Below are positions 22,825 to 33,289 of a stretch of 64,000 nt of DNA, one piece after another. The position numbers were made by a program, and so were the translations under genes. The stretch's first letter is position 1. Each line of letters starts with the position of its first letter. Below the pieces are notes generated by a model. That model was not told where the DNA came from, did no database searches, and saw only the letters and a program-made list of their open reading frames with translations. Source of the stretch: Bathynomus jamesi (taxonomy: Eukaryota; Arthropoda; Malacostraca; Isopoda; Cirolanidae); contig JAJOZX010000877.1 of NCBI GenBank assembly GCA_023014485.1, positions 1,023,001 to 1,087,000 of the forward strand, read 5' to 3'.

Positions 22825-23305
22825 CAATAGACTAATCAAATTCTTAACTAAATACGACATCCTAACAAAAACACAATTTGAGTTTAGATAAGGCCACACC
22901 ACAGAAGACGCCATTAACATACTACTAGAAAATATCTATAAAAACCTGAAGTAGGAAAAACATAATCTTAGTTTTCCTTGACCAGTCGAAAGCCTTTGAT
23001 ACTGCTCATACTGGACAAATTAAACATATATGATATAAGGGGAAATATACTAAAGTGGTTTAAGTCATATCTCTCTAATCGTCACTAGTATGTTAAAGTA
23101 AATGACATTTCATCAGAATACTGTATGCTATATTGGGAAGTGGGGTTCCACAAGGATCAATCCTTAGATCCTTACTCTTCTTAATACATGTAAATGATTT
23201 TTATCGATCAACAACATTAGACTGTATTCAATATGCGGATGATAAACACTCGCTTCTAGAAACCACGAAGTGAACAAGCAATTAAATCATATTTATAAAT
23301 GGATG

Positions 23306-23398
23306 ATGAATAAACCACGAAGGAAAGGAAACACAGAGTGGTGCTCAAGCGCTTTCGTCTAATGACATCCTCAGGAACACTGAAGTAAATAAAGTTCA

Positions 23399-23437
<39 letters not shown>

Positions 23438-23573
23438 AATTGTGGGAGGAACATACAAATTTGTAACGAAAACTACCAATTTTAGCATTTTGCCCGAATT
23501 CATCACAAGATCAAATGGATTGTTTACAACCAATTTTATAGATAATGCCTGAATGATATATAGGTCACAAAAA

Positions 23574-23613
<40 letters not shown>

Positions 23614-24529
23614 AAATAAATTTAAAAATATAATTTGTAAGAGGAGCATACAAATTTATAAGGGAAAATTACCAAAGTTTTAGCACTCTGCCCTTCTTGT
23701 CTAAATCCGTTCTGAACGAATTCAAAACAACGGGATCGAGTTGAAAAAGACCTTTGCTCATACTAAAGTTATTTGTAAGTTGGATAATAGCAGACTCAAG
23801 AATATTTCTATTAACAATGTTGCTAGAGTGAAACAAACTGAAGCATTATTCGAATCAATACAATGGGATAACTCTGACAAATGGACAAAAAGGGCACTGG
23901 ACGACTGTCCCGTTCTGACGGAATATTGATACTGTTTTACACGTGTGTGCAAATCCTTTCCCGTCTGACCAATGTAAAAGAAATCACATTGTTTACAACC
24001 AATTTTATAGATAATACCTGAATTATTGGTAGGGCTATTTTTTTACTATGATATTTTTCACAATATTGTTATATGAAAATACTACATTAATATCCAAAAG
24101 TTTAAGTACATTAGCAATGCCTAAAAAGCCTGGGAAAAATGGAAGTACTAAATATTCTTTGACAAAATGCGAGTGTTATTATTCACACGATAGAAGGTTC
24201 GTTTTGCCTTGTTAAGACAAAATTCCATAAACGCAGGAGAGTAGCACATATCACTTCCAATACCGTTGATTTTTTCCAATTCGGCATTGATGTATTCCGG
24301 ACTGGCGATCCTAAGAGCGCGGAGAAACATTGAAGAAAATATGGCATTCTTAATGGGGGTGTCATGTCCAGAGTAAAAGTGTACGTAGAACAAATTGTTT
24401 GTTTTATCCGATAGATACTAAACTTAAAACCTGGGCTAGTAAACTTAATGGAGGGGACTTGATAATTTAACTGAAGAAGGAAGTCATCCAGATCACGATT
24501 CATGGGCCAGGTCACGATTCATGGGCCAG
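23306..24529 (-). mobile_element. PLE-1 copy 2, 5'-truncated, inserted in LINE-C
   Basis: Minus-strand Penelope-like copy: ATGAATAAACCACGAAGG terminus at 23306, GIY-YIG remnants (HTRVKQYQYSVRTGQ near 23900; YKIGCKQC lost by decay), FLRALRIASPEYINAEL near 24270, RT remnant WPMNRDLDDFLLQL near 24490. ATGGATG is duplicated (23299-23305 and 24530-24536). Removing the copy restores the LINE reading IYKWM-CANKLLINL. Truncated upstream of the YVDD box. A 17-bp tandem duplication of GTCACGATTCATGGGCCA lies at its truncated end. Confidence 0.85.
23341..23380 (-). ncRNA. Hammerhead-ribozyme-like motif, PLE-1 copy 2
   Basis: Identical to the motif at 14729-14768 over its core, stem I and palindromic stem III. 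Confidence 0.5.
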
Positions 24530-25014
24530 ATGGATGTGTGCAAATAAGCTTTTAATAAACTTGACAAAATCATCATATATGATCATAATTAAAAAAACCA
24601 CAATCGTGCACACACCATTAATAATTGGAAACACTCCTCTTGAAAAAGTAAATGAAGTTAAAGTTTTTGGCATAAAGTTCGATGAAAAATTAAATTTCAA
24701 AAGCCACACACAACATACCAAATAAAAAATATTTAGTTTTCTCTACATAATGTTTAAACTTAAATTTTTTTTTTTTTCCCCTAAATGCCCTCCTCACACT
24801 GTATTACTCATTTATCCATCCACACTTGCAGTATGGAATCACAACATGGGGTAGTACAAAGAGTTATATACTATACCCGCTAGAAGTAATCCATAAAAAA
24901 TGTTTACGAACTCTCTCAGACAATGATAACAGACGCTCTCATACTTCTCCAATGTTCAGAAACTTAAATATTCTAAAACTAAATGACCTGTGTGAACTTA
25001 CTATCGGTATCAGT

Positions 25015-25217
25015 CAGGGTGCGAAACTCACCAAAATTTTCTGATGGCCTACAGGCCCAGTGAGCTCGAAAATCTACAGGTCCGTAAAGAAAACTACTGG
25101 CCCGCTCTGCTCACAATGTAAATGCAAAAAAATGAATGTTATGGGGCAATAAATTACTGATCCGATGTGAAAACAACTGGTCTCAGGCTAACGGGCCAGC
25201 GGAAATTTCGCACGCTG
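25015..25217. mobile_element. hAT-type MITE, 203 bp, in LINE-C
   Basis: Ends CAGGGTGCGAAACT and the complement of AAATTTCGCACGCTG are inverted. The perfect 8-bp duplication GTATCAGT is at 25007-25014 and 25218-25225. Removal joins LINE text ELTIGIS to MHKVANNRN. Non-coding. Confidence 0.9.
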
Positions 25218-26069
25218 GTATCAGTATGCACAAAGTTGCTAATAATAGAAATTATACCTCCCTCATTTACAGAGCGATTACCTCCCATCAGATCAACCAT
25301 AATCATAATACAAGCTTCCCAATGATTTCATACAAAAACCAAATTATTCCATTGAAATTGCAGGAAATACTCTGTCCAACAAAGGGGCAGATAACTGGAA
25401 CGCTATACCCAACTCGCTAAAGAAACATTTCATTACTTCTATTAATGTTTGTGTGTGTGTATGCATGTATATTGCAATTTGTAAATATTACTAAACAATG
25501 AAAATCACCTATTACTGTATACGTATATGAAAAATCCACAATCTTAAAATAGGTGCAATCATAAACCATATAAATTAAATGTGAAAAATTTCTAACATAT
25601 TACACCATAGTTATAATATGCCTCACTCATTTGTATCTTTCTAACTTCAAGATTGTATCATGATTTGTATTGTTCATCATTTTTCTTTTCTATTATTTCT
25701 ATTATAATTTTTTATTATTTCAAAACTTATTCCAATTTCCATTTGTAATGACAAAGTTAACTAAATGCAACATTATATGATTTTCCACAAATTCTATTTA
25801 TATTTGACATTTTCCTTTGTAAAAATAAAAATGAATCGCAAAGACTTTTGCCTGAAAAGCTGTCATGCTTCCCAACGACATATTCAGATAAGAATACTGT
25901 AATTAAATTATAAAAATTAAACGTTAATCTTAACATTGTGTAAACCTATATGGATGTAATGTATATCTTATGTAATGTGTTCTTTCTGAATAAAGATTAT
26001 TATTATTATTATTATTATTATTGGATCACCTGAAGATCAGGGCCCCCAGCCTCAACTACCAAATAATAT

Positions 26070-26160
26070 CTTCGTTAAAACTAACGAAAATATCGCGACT
26101 TAAACTAACCAATCGTCAAGGGCGTACAGTTGACCTAACCGGGTATTCAATTTAATGTAT
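26070..26160. repeat. Short interspersed repeat (copy 2)
   Basis: Match to 1903-2016: TTCGTTAAAACTAACGAA palindrome, AATATCGCGACTTAA, CAATCGTCAAGGGCGTACA and CTAACCGGGTATTCAAT. Confidence 0.5.
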
Positions 26161-26188
26161 TATTATACTTGGTATATTATACTTGATC

Positions 26189-26189
<1 letters not shown>

Positions 26190-26227
<38 letters not shown>

Positions 26228-26229
26228 GT
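26190..26229. repeat. (TTA)n microsatellite
   Basis: About 13 TTA/ATT units. Confidence 0.9.
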
Positions 26230-26729
26230 TATTTGTTATCACTATTACTGTCCCTTGCCACTTTCACTATTTCTAAGTAAAGGTTTAGGTTAAACCTAAC
26301 GCTATTTACGTATGTCTCCATTATAAACTAAAGTAATATCCACGATATTACTAGGACTTTGCAATATTCCAACGTAAACAACGTCTAAAGAACAAACCTA
26401 AGCTAGAAATGAATATAAAACATACAGGAATACTGAATAACAACAGTTGGTGGGGTTCGTAGGTTTAATTACTTACTGTGGCGAAGGTAATTTATCCCGT
26501 AGTATAACTTAACGTTAAATATGACCAGCAAATAAATAATGAATAAGAAGTTTAACTAGATACTGTCTTAGTTATTGGTTAACGGGTTTAAAGAAATGCC
26601 AGTTACGATATATTTAATTGAAGGCGTAAACCAATTCCGAGTTCAAAGATCTAAATTTAGTCTAATATACACGTACTTAAACCCGGCCGAAGTCAATATG
26701 TATAAACCGTACTTGACGATTTAAATATA

Positions 26730-26806
26730 CAGGGTGGACCATAACTCGCTTTACAGAAGTGAGTTTTATTATAATACGAAGGTAAAGCGACTTATGGTCC
26801 ACCCTA
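26730..26806. mobile_element. 77-bp Tc1/mariner-type MITE
   Basis: CAGGGTGGACCATAACTCGC and the complement of GCGACTTATGGTCCACCCTA form 25-bp inverted ends with only a 27-bp middle. TA flanks both sides. Too short to code. Confidence 0.75.
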
Positions 26807-27124
26807 TATTTCTCACGAAGGTTTCGAAGAAGAATTACAAATGTTTGCAACACAAAGGTTGACCACGAAAAAAAAATGAAAATAATCGTTTCTTAATAAA
26901 GGAATCATCAGCTGGTGATAATTTGACCTAAATATTTACAATACTTGACCTAAATACTTAAATTCTTGTACTACTCTATTTGTTCAGATCCATTTAGAAA
27001 CTATTAGTTGAGTGATTTGAGCTTTTGGGATGGAAGAGCATGATCTTAGTTTTATGATAATAACATAAAACTGAAAATGGTTCTGCCTATTAAGTAGGCC
27101 TAAGTGAAGGCCTGTTGAATTGTA

Positions 27125-28890
27125 GTTACTTTTTTTTTGCAGGAAGGAGGGGCCAAAGCAAATGTCCGCAAAAGCACCCTTCCCAAAGAAGAAGAAGAGA
27201 GCCAAAATCAAGGTCCGGGGTTTTCGAGATGCCTAGACAATCTGCGTTTGAAAGATAGGAGTTCATAGACAGGAGGAAAGATGAAGTGAGGAAGGTTGTT
27301 CCAGAGTTGACCGTTTGAGTAGATGAAAGACTGAAAATACTGATTAACCTTTGCATTAGATAGTTGGACAGAAAAGGAATGAGAAAATGTAGAAAGTGTG
27401 GTACTGCGCGCTCTCCTTAAAGGAAGAGGCATGCAGTTAGAGAGTTCAGAAGAGCAATGTCCGTTATGATAGCGATAGTAAAGAGAGAGTAAGGCAACAT
27501 TGCTGCGAAGAGAGAGAGATTGAAGACAATCAATAAGAGGCGGGGAATTGATGAGACGAAAAGCCTTTGATTCCACTCGGTCAAGTACGGCTGTGTAGGT
27601 TGAACCACCCCACACATGAGAAGCAAACTCCATACAGAGGCGAACAAGACCCCTGTACAGAGACAGCAACTGAGTGGGGGTAAAGAAACCGCTGAGGCGG
27701 TACAGCACATCTAACCTCTTAGAAGCTGTTTTAGAAAGAGAGTATGTTATCTTTCCAGGAAAGGTCACGAGAAAAGGAAACGTAAAGAATGTTAAGAGAA
27801 GAGGAAGGATTGAGTTGTGTGTTGTTGAAGGCAAGGGGATAGTCGTGTGGAAGATTGTAACGAGTAGACAGATGGAGGAACTGAGTTTTTGAGGCATTGA
27901 AAGCCACAAATTTTTCTCTGCCCCAATCAGAGATAGTAGAAAGATCAGAGGTCAGGTACCCCATAACCGTACTACGCGAATCATGGAGTGACTGTTGAGA
28001 GAGACGCTTTGGGAAGCGGGTGGAGAAGTGAAGAGTGGAATCATCGGCATAATATAAGAGTGAATAGGAGAGGAAGTGCGAATTAAAAGATCATTAAAAA
28101 ATAAAAGGAAAAGAGTGGGTAACAGGAGAGAACCCTGAGCAACACCACTGTTAATACTGTAGCTTTTGGAGAAGAACAGTGGGCATCTACAACTACAGCT
28201 ATAGATCGGCCAGAAAGGAAATTAGAGAGGAAGGCACAGATAGAAGGATAGAAACCGAAGGAGGGCAGTTTGGAAATTAGAGATTTGTGCCAGACTCTAT
28301 CAAAAGCTTTTGATATGTCTGGCGGGATAGCAAAAGTTTCACCGAAATCCCGAAAGGAGAATTAGAGAGATATACAAAAAGATCGCCAGTATAGCGTCCC
28401 ATGCGGAATCCATACTGACGATTTGGAAGATTATGAGAAGAAAGGTGTTTAAGAATCTTCCTAGTAAGGATAGATTGAAAAACTTTAGAAAGGCAAGAAA
28501 TCAAAGCAGTTGGACGATAGTTGGATGGTTGAGACCGGTCACCCTTCTTTGGGACAGGCTGAATGAAGGCAAACTTCCAACAGGAAGGAAAAATACCAGA
28601 TGAGAGACAAAGACGGAGTTTGCTTAGGCAGGGTGTCAGCACAGAAAGACAGTTCTTAAGAACAACATCTTGGATGGGTTGCGACTGACTCAAATGGTAA
28701 ATCTTGAAGGGTGGGAACTTGGTCGATATTCGTCTGTATGAAACTCTCTCAGGAGGAGGAGGAAATCTGTGTCAAGGGTCAGTGACAAATGGTCCCTGAA
28801 ACAAGGCGTTTTTGTAAGGCAAATGTTCCCAAAATGCCATTCCATATGGACTTGAGTGTGGATCCGAGATAAAATGCTTGAAGAGTGCCG
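27125..28890 (-). mobile_element. LINE-A, best copy (RT to poly-A end)
   Basis: Read from 28890 down: KGDRSQPSNYRPTALISCLS, FQSILTRKIL (fingers); SKAFDRVWHKSLISKLPSF (motif A, near 28300); YADDSTLH (catalytic box, near 28045). The longest frame, 27208-27909, holds the thumb and C-terminal domain: RLDVLYRLSGFFTPTQLLSLY, CMEFASHVW, RVESKAFRLI, YRYHNGHCSSEL and SNGQLWNNLPH, ending RHLENPGP. A 3' UTR of about 80 bp ends CTTCCTGC plus an A-tract at 27128. The endonuclease half is missing. Frameshifts occur near 27909, 28060 and 28277. CR1/L2/Jockey-like by appearance. Confidence 0.85.
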
Positions 28891-28907
28891 CTATATATAT
28901 ATATATA

Positions 28908-29812
28908 CAGGGCGTCCCAAAAAAATGTATACACACTTTAACAGCTGATAGCTCAATTGATGTTTCTTTCTTTCCAAGTTAAACCCATTAGAATTAATAA
29001 TGGCAGTCAGACTAAGCTTTGAACAAAGGAAATTCATTCTAAAATGCTACTGGAAGTGTGAAAACGCAGTTGAAGTGCAAAGACAGTTTAGGAGGGAGTT
29101 TCAAACAGATCCAACAACGCGACTTACCATCACTCGAATTAGAGATAAGTTTGAAGCCGATGGAACTGTTCAGAATGTCCACAAGAAGCGTTCCGGAAGA
29201 CCACGGACATCGACAAGCCCCACAAAGCAAGAAAGAGTACTGGAAACGTATCACCAAAGTCCAAGAAAATCTGTGCGGCAAGCGAGTCGTGAGGTAGGAA
29301 TTTCAGAATCGTCTGTCCAACGCATTTTGAAGCGCTGTCAATGGAAAAGTTACATTCCAAGATTAGTCCATGCTATTAATGAAGATGATCCGGACCGAAG
29401 AGTGGAGTATTGCGAGTGGTACTTGGCACGATGTGGATGTGGACTGGACGAAGGGGTTTCGTAGAATACCCTCCGCGTTCACCAGACCTCACACCACTAG
29501 ACTTTTTTTATGGGGCTACTTAAAAGACAAAGTCTACGCTATAAAACCTGCAACAGTCGCTGAATTGAGAGCAGCCATTGAACGAGAATGCACACAAATA
29601 CCAAACGAAATGTTTCGTGATGTTTGCGATTCCATTGCTTCGCGTTATCAGCAGTGCCTGGACCAGAACGGACGTCAGTTTGAAAACAGGCGTTGACAAA
29701 ACAATTAAATAATGTCTGTAGATTCTATTACATTTTGAAAATGAAATGTATTTTAATAAACACTGCCTTTATAATTATTTAAAGTGTGTATACATTTTTT
29801 TGGGACGCCCTG
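28908..29812 (+). mobile_element. mariner-like transposon, 905-bp deletion derivative (copy 1)
   Basis: Ends CAGGGCGTCCCAAAAAAATG are perfect inverted repeats for about 34 bp. TA flanks lie in a (TA)n tract. Twin of 62032-62936, identical in length. Its transposase remnant is listed separately. Confidence 0.95.
29000..29693 (+). pseudogene. mariner-like transposase lacking the catalytic core (copy 1)
   Basis: N-terminal part 29000-29430: [43 protein letters not shown] and [20 protein letters not shown], two helix-turn-helix DNA-binding regions. At EWYLARC the text jumps directly into GFRRIPSAF and, in another frame, [20 protein letters not shown], then KDKVYAIKPATVAELRAAI to the C-terminus at NGRQFENRR. 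The segment with the first two catalytic Asp residues is deleted, so it could bind its ends but not cut DNA. Confidence 0.85.
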
Positions 29813-29814
29813 TA

Positions 29815-30028
29815 TATATATATATATATATATACACATACAGTATATATTTGCTACAATAAAGGGACTACCGGGCACGACGCCTGAATCGCATCTCGAC
29901 CTCTCTCCTCGAAGAAAAACCTCAGTGGCACGTGAAAGCTCATCATGTAACAACGTTTGTAACAGGCCTCATTGGCCTGGTGTCATTCACCTAACTTTGT
30001 ATAAAACTTTCATTTCCTCGCGCGTTAT
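29815..30028. other. Short spacer between two mariners
   Basis: (TA)n followed by about 150 bp with no recognisable feature. Confidence 0.5.
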
Positions 30029-30030
30029 TA

Positions 30031-31227
30031 TCAGATCATCCCATAAGTAATGTCGTTTTTTAGATCGGAATTTGAAGGACAAAAAAAAAACTCAACTGAA
30101 ACTTTTTAATCTAGTATATATTTTCCATCGGAATCAATGACACTCTGCTAACATCCTATAAGCTTTTCAATGCCATGTTTATAAAATTCAGGCGGTTTTG
30201 AGGCAAAAAACGTACAAAGACTGGTGTGCAGGTCATCTAAAGAAGTATACTGTTTCCCACCCAAGCTCCTCAATTTTTGCAGAAGTGATCCGAGCGGTAT
30301 GAGGACGTGTGTTGTCGTGGTGGAACACGATTCCTTTCCGATTAACCAAAGGACTCTTTTCTTTTAGTGCAGTGTTCAATCGATCCAGTTGTTGACAGTA
30401 GACTTGAGCGGTGATTGTTTGGTTGTGTTGTAAGGTTTCAAAGTGTATTACACCACCTTTATCCCACCAAACACTAAGCAACACCTTCCGAGGGTGAAGA
30501 TTTGGTTTTGGCTGTGGTGTCGCTGGTTCTCCGGCACAAACCCACTGTCGACGGCGCTTAACTTTCTGGTACAGTATCCACTTTTCATCACCAGTCACTA
30601 AACGGTGCAAAAATGGATCTTGGAGTTCACGGGAATGAAGAGCTGTGCTAATGTTTACCCGCACCCTCAGATTGTCGACCGACAATTCATGTGGCACCCA
30701 TTTTCCTAACTTAGGAACTTTCCCGAGTTGTTGCAAATGTCGATGGATGGTGGACGGGGATGAATTGAGTTTCTGGGCCAATTCTTCGACAGTTGTTGAA
30801 CAGTCTTCTTCAAGTGCGGCTAACAGCAGGTCATCATCAAACTCAGCAGGGCGTCCAGAGTATGCTGCATCTGTCAAACAGCAGTCACCATTCCTAAACT
30901 TTTGAAATCATCTTTGACATTTCCTCACATGCAGAATATCGTTGTCATAAACGTCCTGAATGTTTCGCGTTGCTTCAGTAGCACTATTCCCTTTTTTGAA
31001 CTCGTAAAGCATTATATGCCTGATATGCTCTTCTGATACCGCCATGTTTGAGGGGTTCACATAAAGCAAAACACACGTCTTCACTGGTCAAGGTCTGTAA
31101 AGTGTGTAGCGAAACACGATAGATCTCCTCTTAGATATAACCTTCGGAAAATTTATGCTTAAACCGAGTACGACTAGTTTAAACTTAATCTATCGTAAAA
31201 AACGACATTACTTATGGGATGACCTGA
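30031..31227 (-). mobile_element. mariner (SETMAR-like) transposon, 1197 bp
   Basis: Ends TCAGATCATCCCATAAGTAA and TCAGGTCATCCCATAAGTAA (complement of the right end), TA on both sides (30029-30030, 31228-31229). Encodes one degenerate transposase. Confidence 0.92.
30132..31045 (-). pseudogene. mariner transposase, third catalytic Asp deleted
   Basis: The start MAVSEEHIRHIMLYEFKKG (ATG 31045) leads to one TGA where Trp is expected (CQR-stop-FQKF). Then GRPAEFDDDLLLAALEE, TVEELAQKLNSSPSTIHRHL (second helix-turn-helix), LVTGDEKWILY (first Asp) and FHHDNTRPHTA (second Asp). After LGWETVY the sequence jumps to SLDDLHTSLCTFFASKP, so the PPYSPDLAPSD-type segment with the third Asp is missing. The final FYKHGIEKL text ends near 30132. 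Inactive. Confidence 0.88.
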
Positions 31228-31235
31228 TATAATAT

Positions 31236-31483
31236 TGAAGTCATTATTCAAGTTCACATTGATACATCTCAACTGAACGTGCATTCAAACAACTGCAACT
31301 TTTATTTGTCTCACTTATATATCATTTACTTTTTTTAATAAAGGAAGAAAACTATTAATTTCCTAATTAATAACATTGTTTGATCTGAAAAGATCTGGTG
31401 ATCCAAGCCTCAAGCAATCATAATCATTAACATTAATAACTTAAACTAATGAACATTATTATAATGCCAACAAGGCACTATAT

Positions 31484-31485
<2 letters not shown>
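31236..31485. other. Spacer, nothing recognised
   Basis: About 250 bp of AT-rich DNA between the mariner and a microsatellite. Confidence 0.5.
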
Positions 31486-31548
<63 letters not shown>

Positions 31549-31560
31549 TGTGTGTGTGAG
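31486..31560. repeat. Compound (TA)n(GT)n microsatellite
   Basis: TA run followed by about 18 GT units with one interruption. Confidence 0.9.
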
Positions 31561-31869
31561 ACACCGTTCCTCAGATATTATCAGTGATATGAGCATTGTA
31601 TGTTTATTTGTATTTACTATAATGGTTGTTCTATTTGCTAAAAATTGCGGAAAATATGATGAGAATTCTTCCATCTGACGTCCTCATTTTGAATTCAAAT
31701 CAAACGTTGACAAAAAATGCACAAATGCCTCAAAACCTTTACTTTTTACTGTTATTTAGAGTATTTACATAAAATGAGTTTTAATCTTTCAGCTCCATCG
31801 CTTTCACATTGTTTATTAATTTACATATATAGTAAGCAGTAAAGATCCCAGTGACGTGAAAGTTTTAGT

Positions 31870-32815
31870 CTGTTTGGTTCCCTATCCCTTTTTTGGATTT
31901 GTCTATTGTAAAGCTGAATGGTTCTTTTTCTACTTCAGTATTTCGTAAATCAACTTTTACAGGTCTGGGTATGAGTTTTTTTACTTACACACCTCTTTTT
32001 TTCAAAGTTAACTCCCTTCGGACTCTTATTTATAGATTTTATCATTTATGTTCTTTCTATATTGGTTTTCATAATGAATTTGAATATTTAATTACACTTC
32101 TTACATCTAATGGTTTTCCTAAGACCAAAGACACCTGTTCTTAATGTTCCCAAAGACAATTGTTACCTTACTTTCCCTTACTTCAGCCTTGTGAGTGACA
32201 AGATTGAGAAAGACCTGTCTGCAGCCCTGAAGAAATTTTTCCCAAAAATTAATTTTAAATTCGTTTTTATAAATTTCTCCACTATAGGATCTTACTTTCG
32301 TTTCAAAAATAGATTCCCTCCCCTTTTGTGCTCGTCATGCGTCTATAAATTTGATTTCTCGCACTGCAAGAGCAAGTCTTACATTGGAAGTACCATTCGG
32401 TTACTTCAGTTCCGCAATGACTAGCATTTGGGTAGGTCGTCTCACACCGGTCGTCCCATCAGTAAACCCACTGGAATCCATAATACATGAACATTCGGTT
32501 CGATGTGACACTCCATTTTCACTAGATAATTTTAAGATTTTAAATGTAAGTGATAACATTGGTGATCTTAGATTACTGGAAGCCATTTATATTTTTAAAC
32601 GTAAACCGTCCTTAAATAATAACTTTCCTATGTCTTTGAATGTCTTAATGTAAGATTTATTTCATAACTTTTTATTTTGTAATTGTTTTAAAATTTTTAC
32701 TTATCTTTAACTTTTAATCATTTTAGAATTTACCCTGAAGATGTGGGTTGTATCCCTCGAAACGTCGGATTTATAGTAAAGTTATGCGCTGTATTGTTTC
32801 CTTGGTCTTCCTTTT
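31870..32815 (+). mobile_element. PLE-2, a second Penelope-like family, 5'-truncated
   Basis: Starts inside the RT at IPFLDLSIVKLNGSFSTSVF (about 31880), continues FTGLGMSFFTYTPLFFKVNS and YHLCSFYIGFHNEFEY. It then shifts frame to FSLVSDKIEKDLSAALKKFF (about 32190), and on to VYKFDFSHCKSKSYIGSTIR (about 32340), a GIY-YIG endonuclease core with Cys ligands. A last shift leads to IHEHSVRCDTPFSLDNFKIL and EAIYIFKRKPSLNN, ending about 32650. Sequence differs clearly from PLE-1, so it is another family. A hammerhead-like motif follows at 32733-32775. Confidence 0.85.
32733..32775 (+). ncRNA. Hammerhead-ribozyme-like motif of PLE-2
   Basis: CTGAAGA, a GTGGG/CCCTC stem II with a TTGTAT loop, GAAA and a palindromic ACGT then C before GG, giving the order CTGANGA-stem-GAAA-ACGTC. 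Only two pairs (CC/GG) of stem I are obvious. Different sequence but same plan as the PLE-1 motif. Confidence 0.4.
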
Positions 32816-33289
32816 CATTATACGTTTGAAGTTTCCAAGAATGAAGCCTAGCCAGACAAAAGTTTTCTTTCCCTTCAGGCACACTGAAATTATATTGTGG
32901 TTTTAACTAGGAAACACAAAGAAAACTGAAATAATATTCTAGAGTATCTTGAACTGCCCCATTTTTGCCAAAATATGAAATAGGTGTCGTACTGGGTTTA
33001 CGTGGTTTATAACTGATTCTTGGCTATGTTGTGGGAGAAACAAATAGATATAACCCACACAAAACTTAAAAATATATCTTCTGCAAATAATTTTCAGGTT
33101 ATTTAATGAATTTCTATTTACTTTTTCTTTTCTAGATTAATGATATTCTCGAATTTAGTGTTTTGTTGCAATCATTATAAAGAAACAAGGAAAGTAAAAT
33201 AACCATTTTTGGTATTTGTTTTATTAAATACATATAGAGTATAGAAACACAGCAAATAAGAACAGAAGTGGTAACTGCAAAAAACAACC

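Larger units (their letters stand above)
20450..26022 (+). mobile_element. LINE-C copy 2, host of three nested insertions
   Basis: Non-LTR element in correct order on the plus strand but with many shifts. Endonuclease: NIRSLPDHFDEL near 20560, TETW near 20645, IYRPPTGNVP and IAGDLNIDL near 20860-20985, LLDQIWV near 21085. RT: FNNFFLKIGSNMA near 21670, NYSPISVLPFLSKVFERIV near 22015, FDQSKAF-like motif A near 22985, YADD-like text near 23235. C-terminus: YGITTWGS near 24835 to about 25430. The 3' UTR ends with AATAAAG and a (TTA)n tail at 25985-26022, the short-repeat tail typical of several LINE clades. Confidence 0.85.

Noticed and set aside
22527..22830. Plus-strand 89-residue frame at 22561-22830
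   Set aside because: Antisense shadow of the hAT dimerisation-domain remnant.
29370..29696. Independent 108-residue gene
   Set aside because: It is the C-terminal frame of the deleted mariner transposase, not a separate gene.
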